64,000 bases of DNA from Acidimicrobiales bacterium (GTDB lineage Bacteria; Actinomycetota; Acidimicrobiia; Acidimicrobiales; Iamiaceae). The position numbers were made by a program, and so were the translations under genes. Below the pieces are notes generated by a model that had not been told where the DNA came from, did no database searches, and was given only the letters and a program-made list of their open reading frames with translations. Each line of letters starts with the position of its first letter. Within the stretch, counting starts at the first letter, position 1. This document shows positions 34,535 to 42,594 of the stretch, one piece after another. The DNA lies in assembly GCA_025463985.1 (NCBI GenBank), contig JAODBM010000128.1, positions 1 through 64,000 on the forward strand, in the 5' to 3' direction.

Positions 34535-34614
34535 CGTGTCTCCTCCACGTGACCGGCCGGCGCACAGTCTGGTCGATCGACGACCGCCCGCAGACAGCAC
34601 GAGTAGAACATTTC

Positions 34615-34642
34615 TTGACGTAAGTGTCTAGCCTGGTACCAT
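34615..34642 (+). promoter_or_regulatory. Promoter of the Rieske dioxygenase operon
   Basis: TTGACG (34615-34620), 16 bases, then TACCAT (34637-34642), 68 bases before the start at 34711. The decamer TTCTTGACGT and the GTC a few bases on match the promoter at 28778, pointing to a shared activator or repressor. Confidence 0.5.
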
Positions 34643-34710
34643 CGCCGCGCGGACCATGTGAGCGGCCGCCCCGCCATGGCCCCGGGGGAACTCCAGCCAA
34701 GAGGAGCGAG

Positions 34711-36096
34711 ATGGCGATCAGCGGTTTGGAAGTCACGAGCGAGCCCACGCTGCGCGACGGCACGACGCTGGGGGACCTGATCAACGAGGACCAGCGCGAG
34801 GTGTCGTTGCGGGTGCTCGCCGACCCGGAGCTCTATCGCCTCGAGCTCGAGCGCATCTTCGGCCGCTGCTGGATCGCGGTGGCCCACGAGAGCGAGCTGC
34901 CCGAGCCGGGCTCGTTCGTCGTGCGCTCGATCGGCGAGGACTCGGTCGTCGTCACCCGCTCCGAAGACGGCGACATCAACGTGCTCCTGAACGTCTGCAC
35001 GCACCGCGGCATGCCCCTGTGCCGCGTCGGTCGTGGCAATGCCAAACGCCTCCGCTGCCCCTATCACGGCTGGGCGTTCAACACCGACGGTCGGTTCCTG
35101 GCCGCGCCGTTCGAGAAGCAGATGTACGGCCCGGACATGGACAAGGTGGCCCTGTCGCTCAAGACCGCTCGTGCGGAGGTCTACGCCGGCATCGTGTTCG
35201 CCTGCTGGGACCAGTCGGCGCCGCCGCTCGTCGACTACCTCGGTGACATCGCCTGGTACCTGGACATCATGTTCTCCCGCACCGACGCCGGGCTCGAGGT
35301 GGTCGGCGAACCGCAGCGCTTCATCATCGGAGCGAACTGGAAGGCCGCATCGGAGCAATGGGCCGGCGACGGCTACCACGCCATGACCCTCCATCACTCG
35401 CTCACCGACCTCGGCCTCGCCGACTACTCGAAGGGCTCGTGGGCGATCAACGTCAGCACCATGGGCCACAACCTGCGCTGCACTGACAACCCCAAGAAGT
35501 TCTGGGGTGCGAACACCGATGGCCTCTCGCTCGAAGAGAAGCTGCGAACGCTCCCGCCCCCCGGCACCACGCCCGAGATGCTCGATGAGGTGATGCGCCA
35601 CCTGTCCGAGCCGCAGCTGCAGATCCTCACCGACACCCCGCCGTCGGTCGGCCAGATCTTCCCGAACCTGTTCGTGTGGAACAGCCCGGGCCTGTCGGCC
35701 GATGGAACGATCTCGGCCATCACCCGCATCCACACGATGTTCCCGCGGGGCCACGACAAGATGGAGCTCGTCTCATGGGCGCTGGTCGAACGAGATGCGC
35801 CCGAAGACGTGAAGCGCAAGGCGCGGCAGACCTCGGTGCTGATGACCGGGATCAGTGGGTTCATCGAGCAGGACGATGCCGAGACCTGGCCGGCCATCCA
35901 GCGCTCGGCCAACGGCACCCAGGGCCAAAAGCTGACCATGAAGTACATCGCCGTCCTCGGCGAGCAGCGTCCCGAGGGTTGGCCCGACGGTGCCACCGTC
36001 TATGACGGCTTCAGCCGTGACGATCCTCAGTGGAACTGGTGGCTGCGCTACCGCGAGCTGATGACCACCGGCCCGGCTGCGTCCGAGGCCTGGTGA
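34711..36096 (+). CDS. Aromatic-ring-hydroxylating dioxygenase, large (alpha) subunit, Rieske type
   Basis: The protein has 461 residues from ATG 34711 with GAGGAGCGAG upstream. The Rieske [2Fe-2S] ligands are CTHRG (about residue 95) and CPYHGW (about 115). The catalytic domain has the mononuclear iron site D-x2-H-x4-H in DGYHAMTLHH (about 219-228) and the third ligand Asp in EQDDAETW. It inserts both atoms of oxygen into an aromatic ring to give a cis-dihydrodiol, with electrons from a reductase and ferredoxin not found in this window. The beta subunit and a diol-dehydrogenase-like SDR follow in the same operon. Confidence 0.93.
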   Translation: MAISGLEVTSEPTLRDGTTLGDLINEDQREVSLRVLADPELYRLELERIFGRCWIAVAHESELPEPGSFVVRSIGEDSVVVTRSEDGDINVLLNVCTHRGMPLCRVGRGNAKRLRCPYHGWAFNTDGRFLAAPFEKQMYGPDMDKVALSLKTARAEVYAGIVFACWDQSAPPLVDYLGDIAWYLDIMFSRTDAGLEVVGEPQRFIIGANWKAASEQWAGDGYHAMTLHHSLTDLGLADYSKGSWAINVSTMGHNLRCTDNPKKFWGANTDGLSLEEKLRTLPPPGTTPEMLDEVMRHLSEPQLQILTDTPPSVGQIFPNLFVWNSPGLSADGTISAITRIHTMFPRGHDKMELVSWALVERDAPEDVKRKARQTSVLMTGISGFIEQDDAETWPAIQRSANGTQGQKLTMKYIAVLGEQRPEGWPDGATVYDGFSRDDPQWNWWLRYRELMTTGPAASEAW

Positions 36097-36650
36097 GCGA
36101 CATGGCGCTGCACGATGCACCCGCAGAGACACGGCACCGTTGGCGCGTCGGGACCGAAGCGCACAACGAGGTGCTCGACTTCCTCATCGAAGAGGCATGG
36201 ATCCTCGACGACGGCCGCTACGCCGCATGGCTCGAGATGCTCGGCGAGGAGATCGAGTACTTCATGCCGACCCGCTCGACCGTCTATCGCAACGACGGGC
36301 TCGGCTTCTCCGAGAACATGGGCCACTACGACGAGACCCGCAAGTCGCTCGAGCTGCGGGTCCGCCGGTTGCTCGAATCGACGAGCGCGTGGACCGAGGC
36401 GCCGCCGAGCCGCACCCGTCGGCTCGTCACGAACGTGCAGGTCTGGGACGGCGATGCGCCCGACGAGTACCTCGCCAGGAGCGCGTGCTTGCTGCTGCGC
36501 AACCGCATCGACAACCCGACCTTCGACATGTTGTCGACGAGCCGCCGCGACACCGTGCGTCGCTCGGGCGACAGCTTCGTGCTGATCAAGCGGCGCATCG
36601 AGATCGACCAGGCGACCCTCGGGACGCCCAACCTCTCGATGTTCTTCTAG
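36093..36650 (+). CDS. Aromatic-ring-hydroxylating dioxygenase, small (beta) subunit
   Basis: The gene encodes 185 residues from GTG 36093, overlapping the alpha-subunit stop; ATG 36102 is an alternative. The SnoaL/NTF2-like fold of beta subunits is visible: EVLDFLIEEAWILDDGRYAAWLEML at the start, a central TRRLVTNVQVWDG strand and a final IDQATLGTPNLSMFF, which closely matches the usual C-terminal end of beta subunits. It has no cofactor and stabilises the alpha3beta3 complex. Eight bases separate its stop from the SDR gene. Confidence 0.92.
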   Translation: MSDMALHDAPAETRHRWRVGTEAHNEVLDFLIEEAWILDDGRYAAWLEMLGEEIEYFMPTRSTVYRNDGLGFSENMGHYDETRKSLELRVRRLLESTSAWTEAPPSRTRRLVTNVQVWDGDAPDEYLARSACLLLRNRIDNPTFDMLSTSRRDTVRRSGDSFVLIKRRIEIDQATLGTPNLSMFF

Positions 36651-36658
36651 GAGCGGGC

Positions 36659-37471
36659 GTGGGACGTCTCGACGGACGCGTGGCGCTGATCACCGGCGCC
36701 GGAGAAGGCATCGGCCGCGGCATCGCCCGTCGCTTCGCCACCGAGGGTGCGGCGATCGTCATCGCCGAGCTCGACGTCGAGCGCGGCCAGCGAGTCGCCG
36801 ACGAGGTCGAGGCGTTGGGCGCCAAGTGCTTGTTCGTCGAGACCGACGTCAAGGAGCGCGCCGCCGTCTTCGCGAGCGTGGGCGCCGCGACGGAGACCTT
36901 TGGCCGGCTCGACGTGCTCGTGAACAACGCCATCGCGCTCGCGCCGCGGGTCTTCTTGGAAGACAAGACCGACGAGATGTTCGAGCACTCGTTGCGGGTC
37001 GGGCTCTGGGCGAACCTCTGGGCCATGCAGGCCGCGTTCCCGACCATGAAGGCCCAAGGCGGCGGATCGATCATCAACTTCCGCTCGCTCGACGGCGAGC
37101 TGGGCCACTGGCTGCAGTCCGACTACAACGCCAGCAAAGAGGCGATCGGTGGGCTCACCCGCTCGGCGGCCGCCGAGTGGGGTCGCTACAACATCCGCGT
37201 CAACGCCATCACCCCCGCAGCGGCCGGAGCCGGCCACGAACAGCTCAGTCGCGAAGACCCCGAACGCCTCGCGAAGATCGAGAGCTCGGTGCCCCTGCTG
37301 CGCATCGGCGACCCCGAACGCGACATCGGCGGTGCCGCGCTCTTCCTGGCCACCGACGACTCCTGTTACGTGACCGGCGTGACGCTCTACGTCGACGGTG
37401 GCCTCCACCTGCCGCGCTACGACACCAAGCCGTACGACCTGTTGGCCGCTCGGGCCGACGGGCCCAGCTGA
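36659..37471 (+). CDS. SDR oxidoreductase, probable cis-dihydrodiol dehydrogenase-type step
   Basis: The protein has 270 residues from GTG 36659, with GGAG seven bases upstream. SDR motifs are TGAGEGIGRG (about 12-21), VNNAI, and YNASK (about 158-162). The catalytic Ser region reads INFRSLDG in place of the usual INxSS, so the Ser is displaced or replaced. The segment IAELDVERG suggests NAD preference. Its place directly after the Rieske alpha/beta genes points to oxidation of the dihydrodiol to a catechol; this is inferred from context. Confidence 0.8.
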   Translation: MGRLDGRVALITGAGEGIGRGIARRFATEGAAIVIAELDVERGQRVADEVEALGAKCLFVETDVKERAAVFASVGAATETFGRLDVLVNNAIALAPRVFLEDKTDEMFEHSLRVGLWANLWAMQAAFPTMKAQGGGSIINFRSLDGELGHWLQSDYNASKEAIGGLTRSAAAEWGRYNIRVNAITPAAAGAGHEQLSREDPERLAKIESSVPLLRIGDPERDIGGAALFLATDDSCYVTGVTLYVDGGLHLPRYDTKPYDLLAARADGPS

Positions 37472-37504
37472 CCCGCCGACCGTCGCTCGCCTCGGTGCTG
37501 CAGC

Positions 37505-38116
37505 TCAGGCCCGCAGGCTCGCCATCGCCCGATCGGCGATCACTTGGGCGATCTTGGCGGGCGAGTCCCGGCCGGCCGGGTCGTACCACTGATAGGGCCA
37601 GTTGACGACCCCCAGCACCACCTTGGTCAGGATGTTGGTGGCGTCGTCGGCGACGCCGAGCTCGTCGCGTGAGCGCTCGATGAGGGCACCGATGCGTCGC
37701 TCGTATGCGAAGCGCTTGGCGGCCACCGTCCGATACCGCTCGCTGGTCAGGAAGCGCATGCTCTCGTAGGCCACACGGGTCTGGCGCGTCAGCTCGCAGA
37801 CGAGCTCGACATGGGCGACCAGCACCTGTCGCAGCTGGGCGGGAGCGGTGCCCTCGGGCCCCGCCAGCCAGCCGGCCAGCCCGTCGAGGAACCGCTGGTG
37901 CAGGTCGTCGACGATCTCGAACAGCAGGTCGTCCTTCGTGCGGAAGTAGTAGGTGAGGTGGCCCTTCTCGATGCCCGCGGCCGCGGCGACCTCGCGCAGC
38001 GATGCGCCGACATAGCCTCGCTCGGCGACCACGTCGATGGCGGCGCGCACGATGCGATCGTGGCGGCCGCCTGCGGGTTGGTCCCGCGGGTGGTCAGCCG
38101 TCGACACCTCGCTCAC
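37505..38116 (-). CDS. TetR-family transcriptional regulator
   Basis: The gene encodes 203 residues from GTG 38116, overlapping the stop of the SDR upstream. The helix-turn-helix lies at about residues 20-65 (IVRAAIDVVAERGYVGASLREVAAAAGIEKGHLTYYF), and the rest is the helical ligand domain. The QTRVAYESMRFL and WPYQWYDPAGRDSP segments recall TetR regulators of acyl-CoA metabolism (KstR2/FadR-like in shape). It is co-transcribed with an SDR and divergent from a 3-hydroxyacyl-CoA dehydrogenase-like gene; the TTTG-N8-CAAA repeat in that promoter is its likely operator. Confidence 0.88.
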   Translation of the reverse strand: MSEVSTADHPRDQPAGGRHDRIVRAAIDVVAERGYVGASLREVAAAAGIEKGHLTYYFRTKDDLLFEIVDDLHQRFLDGLAGWLAGPEGTAPAQLRQVLVAHVELVCELTRQTRVAYESMRFLTSERYRTVAAKRFAYERRIGALIERSRDELGVADDATNILTKVVLGVVNWPYQWYDPAGRDSPAKIAQVIADRAMASLRA

Positions 38117-38856
38117 ATGGAGATCCCGCCGTCGACCGGGAGCACGACGCCGGTGATGTAGGCGGCCTCGTCGGAGGCCAGGAAGCCCACTGCCGCCGCC
38201 ATCTCGCGCGGCTCGCCGAACCGACCTTGCGGGACCTGCGCCGTCAGCTCCGCCTTCTTCTCCGGCGGGATCGAGGCGACCATCGCGGTCTCGGCGTTCG
38301 GCGAGATCGCATTGACCGTGATGCCGAAGCCGGCGACCTCCTTGGCCACGGTCTTGGTGAACCCGATGATGCCGGCTTTGGCGGCGGCGTAGTTGGCCTG
38401 GCCGACGTTGCCGTGCAGGCCGGTGTAGGAGGTCACGTTGACGATGCGCCCACTGCCGCGGGTGCGCATGCCCGGGATGACGGCCCGGGTCAGATTGAAC
38501 GTGCCGGTCAGGTGGACGCCGAGGACGGCGTGCCATTCGTCGTCGCTCAGCTTCCACACCACGCGGTCGCGCGTGATGCCGGCGTTGTTGACCAGCACGT
38601 CGACGCCGGAACCGAACTGGTTGGCCGCGTCGATGAGCTCGTTGGCGCTCGTCGGGTCGGCGACGTCGCACACGATGGGACGGACGCGCTCGCCGGCGCG
38701 CTGCCACGCGGCCGCGAGCGCCTCGGCGTTGAAGTCCGCCGGCACGACGAGGGCACCGGCGTCGTGGAACATCGCCGCCAGCGCCTGGCCGATGCCCTGG
38801 GCGGCACCGGTCACGACCACCGTGCGGCCCGAGAAGTCGAAGGACAGGTTCACCAC
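38113..38856 (-). CDS. SDR oxidoreductase (3-oxoacyl-reductase-like)
   Basis: This 247-residue protein shows the FabG-like pattern: TGAAQGIGQ (about 16-24), VLVNNAGITRDRVVWKLSDDEW, NVTSYTG, YAAAK (about 155-159) and a closing PVDGGISM. It starts at one of two adjacent GTG codons (38856 or 38853). It is probably a reductase or dehydrogenase acting on a 3-oxo/3-hydroxyacyl-CoA. It precedes the TetR gene in a two-gene operon and faces the 3-hydroxyacyl-CoA dehydrogenase-like gene across a 45-base promoter, an arrangement typical of a locally controlled beta-oxidation step. Confidence 0.85.
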   Translation of the reverse strand: MVNLSFDFSGRTVVVTGAAQGIGQALAAMFHDAGALVVPADFNAEALAAAWQRAGERVRPIVCDVADPTSANELIDAANQFGSGVDVLVNNAGITRDRVVWKLSDDEWHAVLGVHLTGTFNLTRAVIPGMRTRGSGRIVNVTSYTGLHGNVGQANYAAAKAGIIGFTKTVAKEVAGFGITVNAISPNAETAMVASIPPEKKAELTAQVPQGRFGEPREMAAAVGFLASDEAAYITGVVLPVDGGISM

Positions 38857-38873
38857 GTCAGCGTGCCTGATAA

Positions 38874-38889
38874 TTTGTCAAGCGTCAAA
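38874..38889. promoter_or_regulatory. Inverted repeat in the divergent SDR-TetR / dehydrogenase promoter
   Basis: TTTG-N8-CAAA (38874-38889), with C and G matching inside the arms, occupies the AT-rich centre of the 45-base gap between the starts at 38856 and 38902. It overlaps the place where core promoter elements must lie, so a bound TetR dimer would block both directions. Confidence 0.45.
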
Positions 38890-38901
38890 GAAAGGACGGC
38901 C

Positions 38902-39690
38902 GTGTCGACTGAAGATCGCGCAACGCAGGTGGTGGTCATCGGGGCCGGGGTGATGGGCTCGGCGATCGCGCAGGTGCTCGCCACCGCCGGCTGCCACGTG
39001 GTCTGCTGCGACCGCTCGACCGACCAGCTCGCGGCCGCCGCGCGCCTGGTGGTGCACGGCCGCTACGGCTGGGAGCGCGCGGTGGAGCGGGCGAAGCTCA
39101 GCGCGGCCGACGCCACGGCCGCGCGGCTGCGCCTCACCTTCGCCGACGACCTCGCCGCGGTCGCCAGCGCCGACGTGGTCGTCGAAGCCATCCCCGAGGA
39201 CTTGGCCGCCAAGATGGCGCTCTTCGCCGAGGTCGGCGGCCGGGCCGCCGACGCGGTCGTGCTCGCGAGCAACACGTCGGGTCTCCCGGTGGTCGCGCTG
39301 GCCGCCGCAGCGGGCCGGCCGAGCCGGTTGCTCGGGTGGCACTGGTCGTCTCCGGCGCAGGTCATGTCGCTGGCCGAGATCGTGCGCACGGAGCTGACCG
39401 ACGATGACGCGATCGCCACGGTCACCGAGCTCGCCGTCCGCTGCGGGAAGCACCCGGTCCTGGTGCGCGAGAACCCGCAGGCGTGGGGGTTCGTCGCCAA
39501 CCGCGTGCTGCGCGCCGCCATCCGTGAGGCTCGGCTCGTGGAGGCGGAAGGGGTCGCGTCCGCCGCCGACATCGACGCGATCATGGTCGGCGCGTTCGGC
39601 TGGCCGGTCGGGCCGCTCTCCGTGCTCGAAGGGGCGAGCGAGGGCTGGGGCGACGACCGCGGCGGCAGCGTGTCGACCCTGCTCGGCTGA
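38902..39690 (+). CDS. 3-hydroxyacyl-CoA dehydrogenase, NAD-binding domain protein
   Basis: The protein has 262 residues from GTG 38902 (AAAGGA upstream). The Rossmann start VVVIGAGVMGSAIAQVLATAG (residues about 10-30) and the EAIPEDLAAKMALF, SNTSGLPV and GWHWSSPAQVM segments match the HAD family; in the common form the last reads HFFNP and supplies the catalytic His, which here may be the His of GWHW. The C-terminal helical domain is shortened and has a single VANRVLRAAIREA repeat. It may act on an unusual beta-hydroxyacyl-CoA or hydroxy acid. The stop lies inside a shared terminator stem. Confidence 0.8.
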   Translation: MSTEDRATQVVVIGAGVMGSAIAQVLATAGCHVVCCDRSTDQLAAAARLVVHGRYGWERAVERAKLSAADATAARLRLTFADDLAAVASADVVVEAIPEDLAAKMALFAEVGGRAADAVVLASNTSGLPVVALAAAAGRPSRLLGWHWSSPAQVMSLAEIVRTELTDDDAIATVTELAVRCGKHPVLVRENPQAWGFVANRVLRAAIREARLVEAEGVASAADIDAIMVGAFGWPVGPLSVLEGASEGWGDDRGGSVSTLLG

Positions 39691-39718
39691 CGGGTCGCGA
39701 CGCCTGACGACCGTCAGC
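39686..39718. terminator. Shared terminator spanning both stop codons of convergent genes
   Basis: GCTGACGG (39686-39693) and CCGTCAGC (39711-39718) form an 8-base stem, extendable by a G-U and a C-G pair. The TGA of the plus gene is in the left arm and the TGA of the minus gene in the right arm. Confidence 0.55.
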
Positions 39719-40499
39719 TGATCGTGTAGCCGCCGTCGATCGTCATGACGTCGCCGGTGTGGAACGACAGCGTCGGATCGAGGAGCATCACGGCGGCGCG
39801 GCCGTAGTCGTCGGGCGTGCCCCAGCGCCTCGCGGGCGTCCGGCGCACGATGGCCTTCTCCAGGGCACCGGGGCCTGCAGTGGTGCCGAAACCGGACTCG
39901 ATCAGCTCCGTCTCGGTCCAGCCCGGCGCGAGCGCATTGCAGCGGATGCGCTGTGGCGCCAGCTCGGCAGCGATGGTGCGCACCAGGGAATCGACACCCG
40001 ACTTCGCTGCCGCGTAATGGCTCTTCCCGGGCGCGCCATAGTGCGTGATGATCGACGAGATGGCCACCAGCGCGCCGGGTTCGCCTTGCGCGACCATCTG
40101 GCGGGCGACGTGCTGGAGCGACACGAAGACGCTGGTCAGGTTCATGTCGATCAGCTCGCGCCAGTCGACGCTCGGCATATCGAGGAATGCGACGTCGGTC
40201 CCGGGCATCGCCGCGTTGGCGACGAAGCCGTCGATGCGACCGAACCGTTCGAGCGTCGCTCGGATCGCGTCGTCGACGGCGTCAGCATCTCCGACGTCAC
40301 AGGCAACCGAAGCAGCCGACCCTCCGGCCGCGCCCAACGAAGCGGCCGCGGCCGCGTTCTTGTCGACGTTGCGCCCCCAGATCATCACTGCCGCGCCGGC
40401 CGCGGCCGCCGCTCGCGCCAGGCCGAGCCCGATGCCGCCATTGCCACCGGAGATGGCCACGACTCGACCGTCCAACGACGGATTTGCCGGCTCGGTCAT
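39714..40499 (-). CDS. SDR oxidoreductase
   Basis: The 261-residue protein has SDR motifs SGGNGGIGLG (about 18-27), VANAAMPG, AISSI and YAAAK (about 163-167), and ends in MTIDGGYTIS. ATG 40499 is chosen because the family start (LDGRVVAISGG) follows closely; the frame stays open for 55 more codons upstream to 40664, a low-complexity stretch unlikely to be translated. The substrate is unknown. It lies alone on the minus strand between the dehydrogenase-like gene and SurE, separated from the latter by a hairpin region. Confidence 0.8.
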   Translation of the reverse strand: MTEPANPSLDGRVVAISGGNGGIGLGLARAAAAAGAAVMIWGRNVDKNAAAAASLGAAGGSAASVACDVGDADAVDDAIRATLERFGRIDGFVANAAMPGTDVAFLDMPSVDWRELIDMNLTSVFVSLQHVARQMVAQGEPGALVAISSIITHYGAPGKSHYAAAKSGVDSLVRTIAAELAPQRIRCNALAPGWTETELIESGFGTTAGPGALEKAIVRRTPARRWGTPDDYGRAAVMLLDPTLSFHTGDVMTIDGGYTIS

Positions 40500-40571
40500 G
40501 CCGGGCGCGCTGAGGAAGTCGATGTGGATGCTCGCGGTGTGCTCGGGATGCGGTGCACGCGCCCTCCTGAT

Positions 40572-40607
40572 GGTCGTGGACATCGCGCTGGTCGTGGATA
40601 TCGCGCG
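40572..40607. repeat. 18-base tandem duplication upstream of the SDR
   Basis: Two adjacent 18-base units (40572-40589 and 40590-40607) are identical at 16 of 18 positions (GGTCGTGGA-YATCGCGC core). They lie 70-110 bases upstream of the SDR start. They may be a duplicated binding site or a chance slippage event. Confidence 0.5.
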
Positions 40608-40670
40608 GGTCGGATCGGGCGCACCGCCGTCGGTCAGCCGGTCGGCCGCTTTGTCGCCCGTCAAACATAG

Positions 40671-40735
40671 CGGGACTTGGTCCCGGGGCGCCGCCGCGCA
40701 CGTCCACCAGCAGGAGGTCTGGCGCCTCGGGCGCC
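40671..40735 (-). terminator. Hairpins downstream of surE
   Basis: Reading the minus strand after the surE stop (40748), a GGCGCC-tcg-GGCGCC hairpin lies at 40721-40735, and a second stem (CGGGAC / GTCCCG, 40671-40685) is followed on that strand by the T-rich CTATGTTTGA. The second has the look of an intrinsic terminator. Confidence 0.5.
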
Positions 40736-40747
40736 GACTCCGGCAGA

Positions 40748-41593
40748 TCAGGCCGCGGGAAACCGTGGACGGTCGGAGTCGTCGGGCACGTGCCGCACCG
40801 GGTGCACCTCGGCCCCAGGCGCGACCCGGGGGACGTACACCTGCTCCGGCGTCGACGGCTCGTTCCGGTCGGGCCAGGCCTCGGTCACGCCGACGAGGGC
40901 GGTGAGCGAGGCCCAGCCGGCCTGCACGGTTCCCTGGTCGGTGTCGGGCTCGGGCTCGTGGCCGCTGGGCGCCAGCTCGAACTGCAGGTGATCGTCGCCG
41001 AGGGGCGAGACGGTCGCCCGCACCGCGCCGACCCCGGCCAACCTCGCCCAGCGCACGCCGAGGACCTCGTCGCGGGGGAGGCTGGGGACGTTCAGGTTCA
41101 GCACGGAGCCGCCGGGCCCCGCGACGAGCCGCTCCAGGGCATCGACCGCGATCGCCGCCGCGGTCTCCCAGTGCCAGGGAGGGCCCAGGTCGACGCTGAC
41201 CGCCAACCCGCGCAGGCCGAGGCTCTGTGCGGTGAGGGCCGCGCCGACGGTGCCCGAGTGCAGGAGCGAACGGCCCGTGTTCAGCCCCGCGTTGATGCCG
41301 GAGACGACGACGTCGGGCGGGTCGCCGAAGCCGCCGAGCCGCGCCGCCACGACCGCCAGCGCCGGCGGCCCGGACAGCGCCCAGGCCTCGACGTCCTCCA
41401 GCCCGTCGATGCGCACCCGCCGCACCGGCAGGGGCACGTCCGGGCGGACGGCGCCGAGCGACGCGCCGCTGCCGCTGTAGTCCCGGTCGGGCGCCACCAC
41501 GAGCAGGTCGTGACCCGCGCCGGCGAGGTGCCGGGCGAGGGCCTGGATGCCCTCGGCCTCGATCCCGTCGTCGTTGGTGACCAGCAGCCTCAC
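40748..41593 (-). CDS. surE: SurE-type 5'/3'-nucleotidase (survival protein E family)
   Basis: The gene encodes 281 residues with the complete SurE core: MRLLVTNDDGIEAEG (metal-binding Asp pair at 8-9), APDRDYSGSG, and VSGINAGLNTGRSLLHSGTVGAA (about 95-118). The enzyme removes phosphate from nucleoside monophosphates and other small phosphates in the cytosol. The C-terminal half is acidic and Pro-rich. It lies 18 bases downstream of the aldo/keto reductase gene and probably shares its mRNA. A second function on a pathway phosphate ester is possible but not supported by sequence. Confidence 0.88.
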   Translation of the reverse strand: MRLLVTNDDGIEAEGIQALARHLAGAGHDLLVVAPDRDYSGSGASLGAVRPDVPLPVRRVRIDGLEDVEAWALSGPPALAVVAARLGGFGDPPDVVVSGINAGLNTGRSLLHSGTVGAALTAQSLGLRGLAVSVDLGPPWHWETAAAIAVDALERLVAGPGGSVLNLNVPSLPRDEVLGVRWARLAGVGAVRATVSPLGDDHLQFELAPSGHEPEPDTDQGTVQAGWASLTALVGVTEAWPDRNEPSTPEQVYVPRVAPGAEVHPVRHVPDDSDRPRFPAA

Positions 41594-41611
41594 GATCGCA
41601 CCGTCACGCGG

Positions 41612-42493
41612 CTAGATGCGCTCGAGCGGGCCGCCGTCGAACAGCGGCGCCATGTCGAGCGCGTCGGCATCGGCCGCCAGCTCCTGCTCGGTCGGTGCCG
41701 TCGGCTCGCCTTGGGCGGCGTCGAGCGTGGCTTCGAGCAGCGTGGCGTCGCTGGAGGTGTTGAGGAAGACCTGCGGGTTGGCGAGCACGAACTGCACCGC
41801 ATGGGCCAAGGCCGCGCTCGGCGGCAGCGGCTCGTACCACGAGTACTTCGGGGCGGTGGACTCGGGCGTCCAGCGCCGGCGCGCGATCGATTTGATGGTC
41901 TGCACCGCGACGCCGCGCTGCGCGCACACGTCGAGCAGCTGATCGACCGAGGCTCGGTAGGTCGGGTCGCGCAGCAGCACGTGGTTGTACGGGAAGAGCA
42001 CCGACGCGAAGTCGAAGCGCTCGAGGCTCATGAGGTGGCGTTCGATGATGCGCAGCCCGTGGCCGGTCACGCCGATGTGGCGCACGAGGCCCTCGTCGCG
42101 GGCCCGGCGGAGCGCCGCGACCGCGCCACCCGGACCGTGCGCGACCTCGAACTCGTCGGGCTCGACCAGGTTGTGGAGTTGGATGAGATCCACGGAGTCG
42201 ACCCCGAGCCGCGTCAACGACAGCTCGAGCTGCGCTCTCGCGCCGTCGCCGGTCCGTTCGTCGGTCTTCGTGGCCAGGAAGTAGTCGGCCCGATGGGCGG
42301 CGAGGAAGGGCGCCAGCCGCAGCTCGGAATCGCCATATGAGGCCGCCGTGTCCAGGTGGTTGATGCCGGAGCGACGCACGATCTCGAGGACTTGATCGGC
42401 CCGCTCCTGGCGCATCGTCCCGAGTGCCGCGGCGCCGAAGATGAGCCGTGAGCTTTGGTGTCCCGTCCTGCCGAACGGTCGCAAAGGGATCAT
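41612..42493 (-). CDS. Aldo/keto reductase
   Basis: The protein has 293 residues from ATG 42493; an in-frame ATG at 42535 would begin inside the operator palindrome and is less likely. The catalytic tetrad is present: Asp and Tyr in LDTAASYGDSE (about 45-50), Lys in LATKTDE (about 74), His in LIQLHN (about 107). A (beta/alpha)8 barrel with NADPH dependence is expected. The C-terminal part (from about 230) has several Ala/Asp-rich helices. It is divergent from the SRPBCC-sulfatase operon and upstream of surE. Confidence 0.85.
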   Translation of the reverse strand: MIPLRPFGRTGHQSSRLIFGAAALGTMRQERADQVLEIVRRSGINHLDTAASYGDSELRLAPFLAAHRADYFLATKTDERTGDGARAQLELSLTRLGVDSVDLIQLHNLVEPDEFEVAHGPGGAVAALRRARDEGLVRHIGVTGHGLRIIERHLMSLERFDFASVLFPYNHVLLRDPTYRASVDQLLDVCAQRGVAVQTIKSIARRRWTPESTAPKYSWYEPLPPSAALAHAVQFVLANPQVFLNTSSDATLLEATLDAAQGEPTAPTEQELAADADALDMAPLFDGGPLERI

Positions 42494-42529
42494 CTGCCGC
42501 AGGGTATCGCTGGCCCGCCAGAAGAGTAG

Positions 42530-42546
42530 TGACACTTAGGGTGTCA
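42530..42546. promoter_or_regulatory. 17-base palindromic operator in the divergent reductase/SRPBCC promoter
   Basis: TGACAC-ttagg-GTGTCA is a perfect inverted repeat with 6-base arms. CTTAGGGT recurs 16 bases later (42535-42542 and 42551-42558), giving two related sites. The element lies 37 bases from the reductase start and 49 bases from the SRPBCC start. No regulator gene is adjacent. Confidence 0.55.
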
Positions 42547-42594
42547 ATAGCTTAGGGTCGGACGCATGTTGGGACCTCGACAAGGCGCCGAGCG

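Noticed and set aside
40500-40664. 55-codon N-terminal extension of the SDR at 39714-40499
   Set aside because: The extension is low-complexity, contains the 18-base tandem repeat and has no ribosome site; normal SDRs start where the annotated ATG lies.
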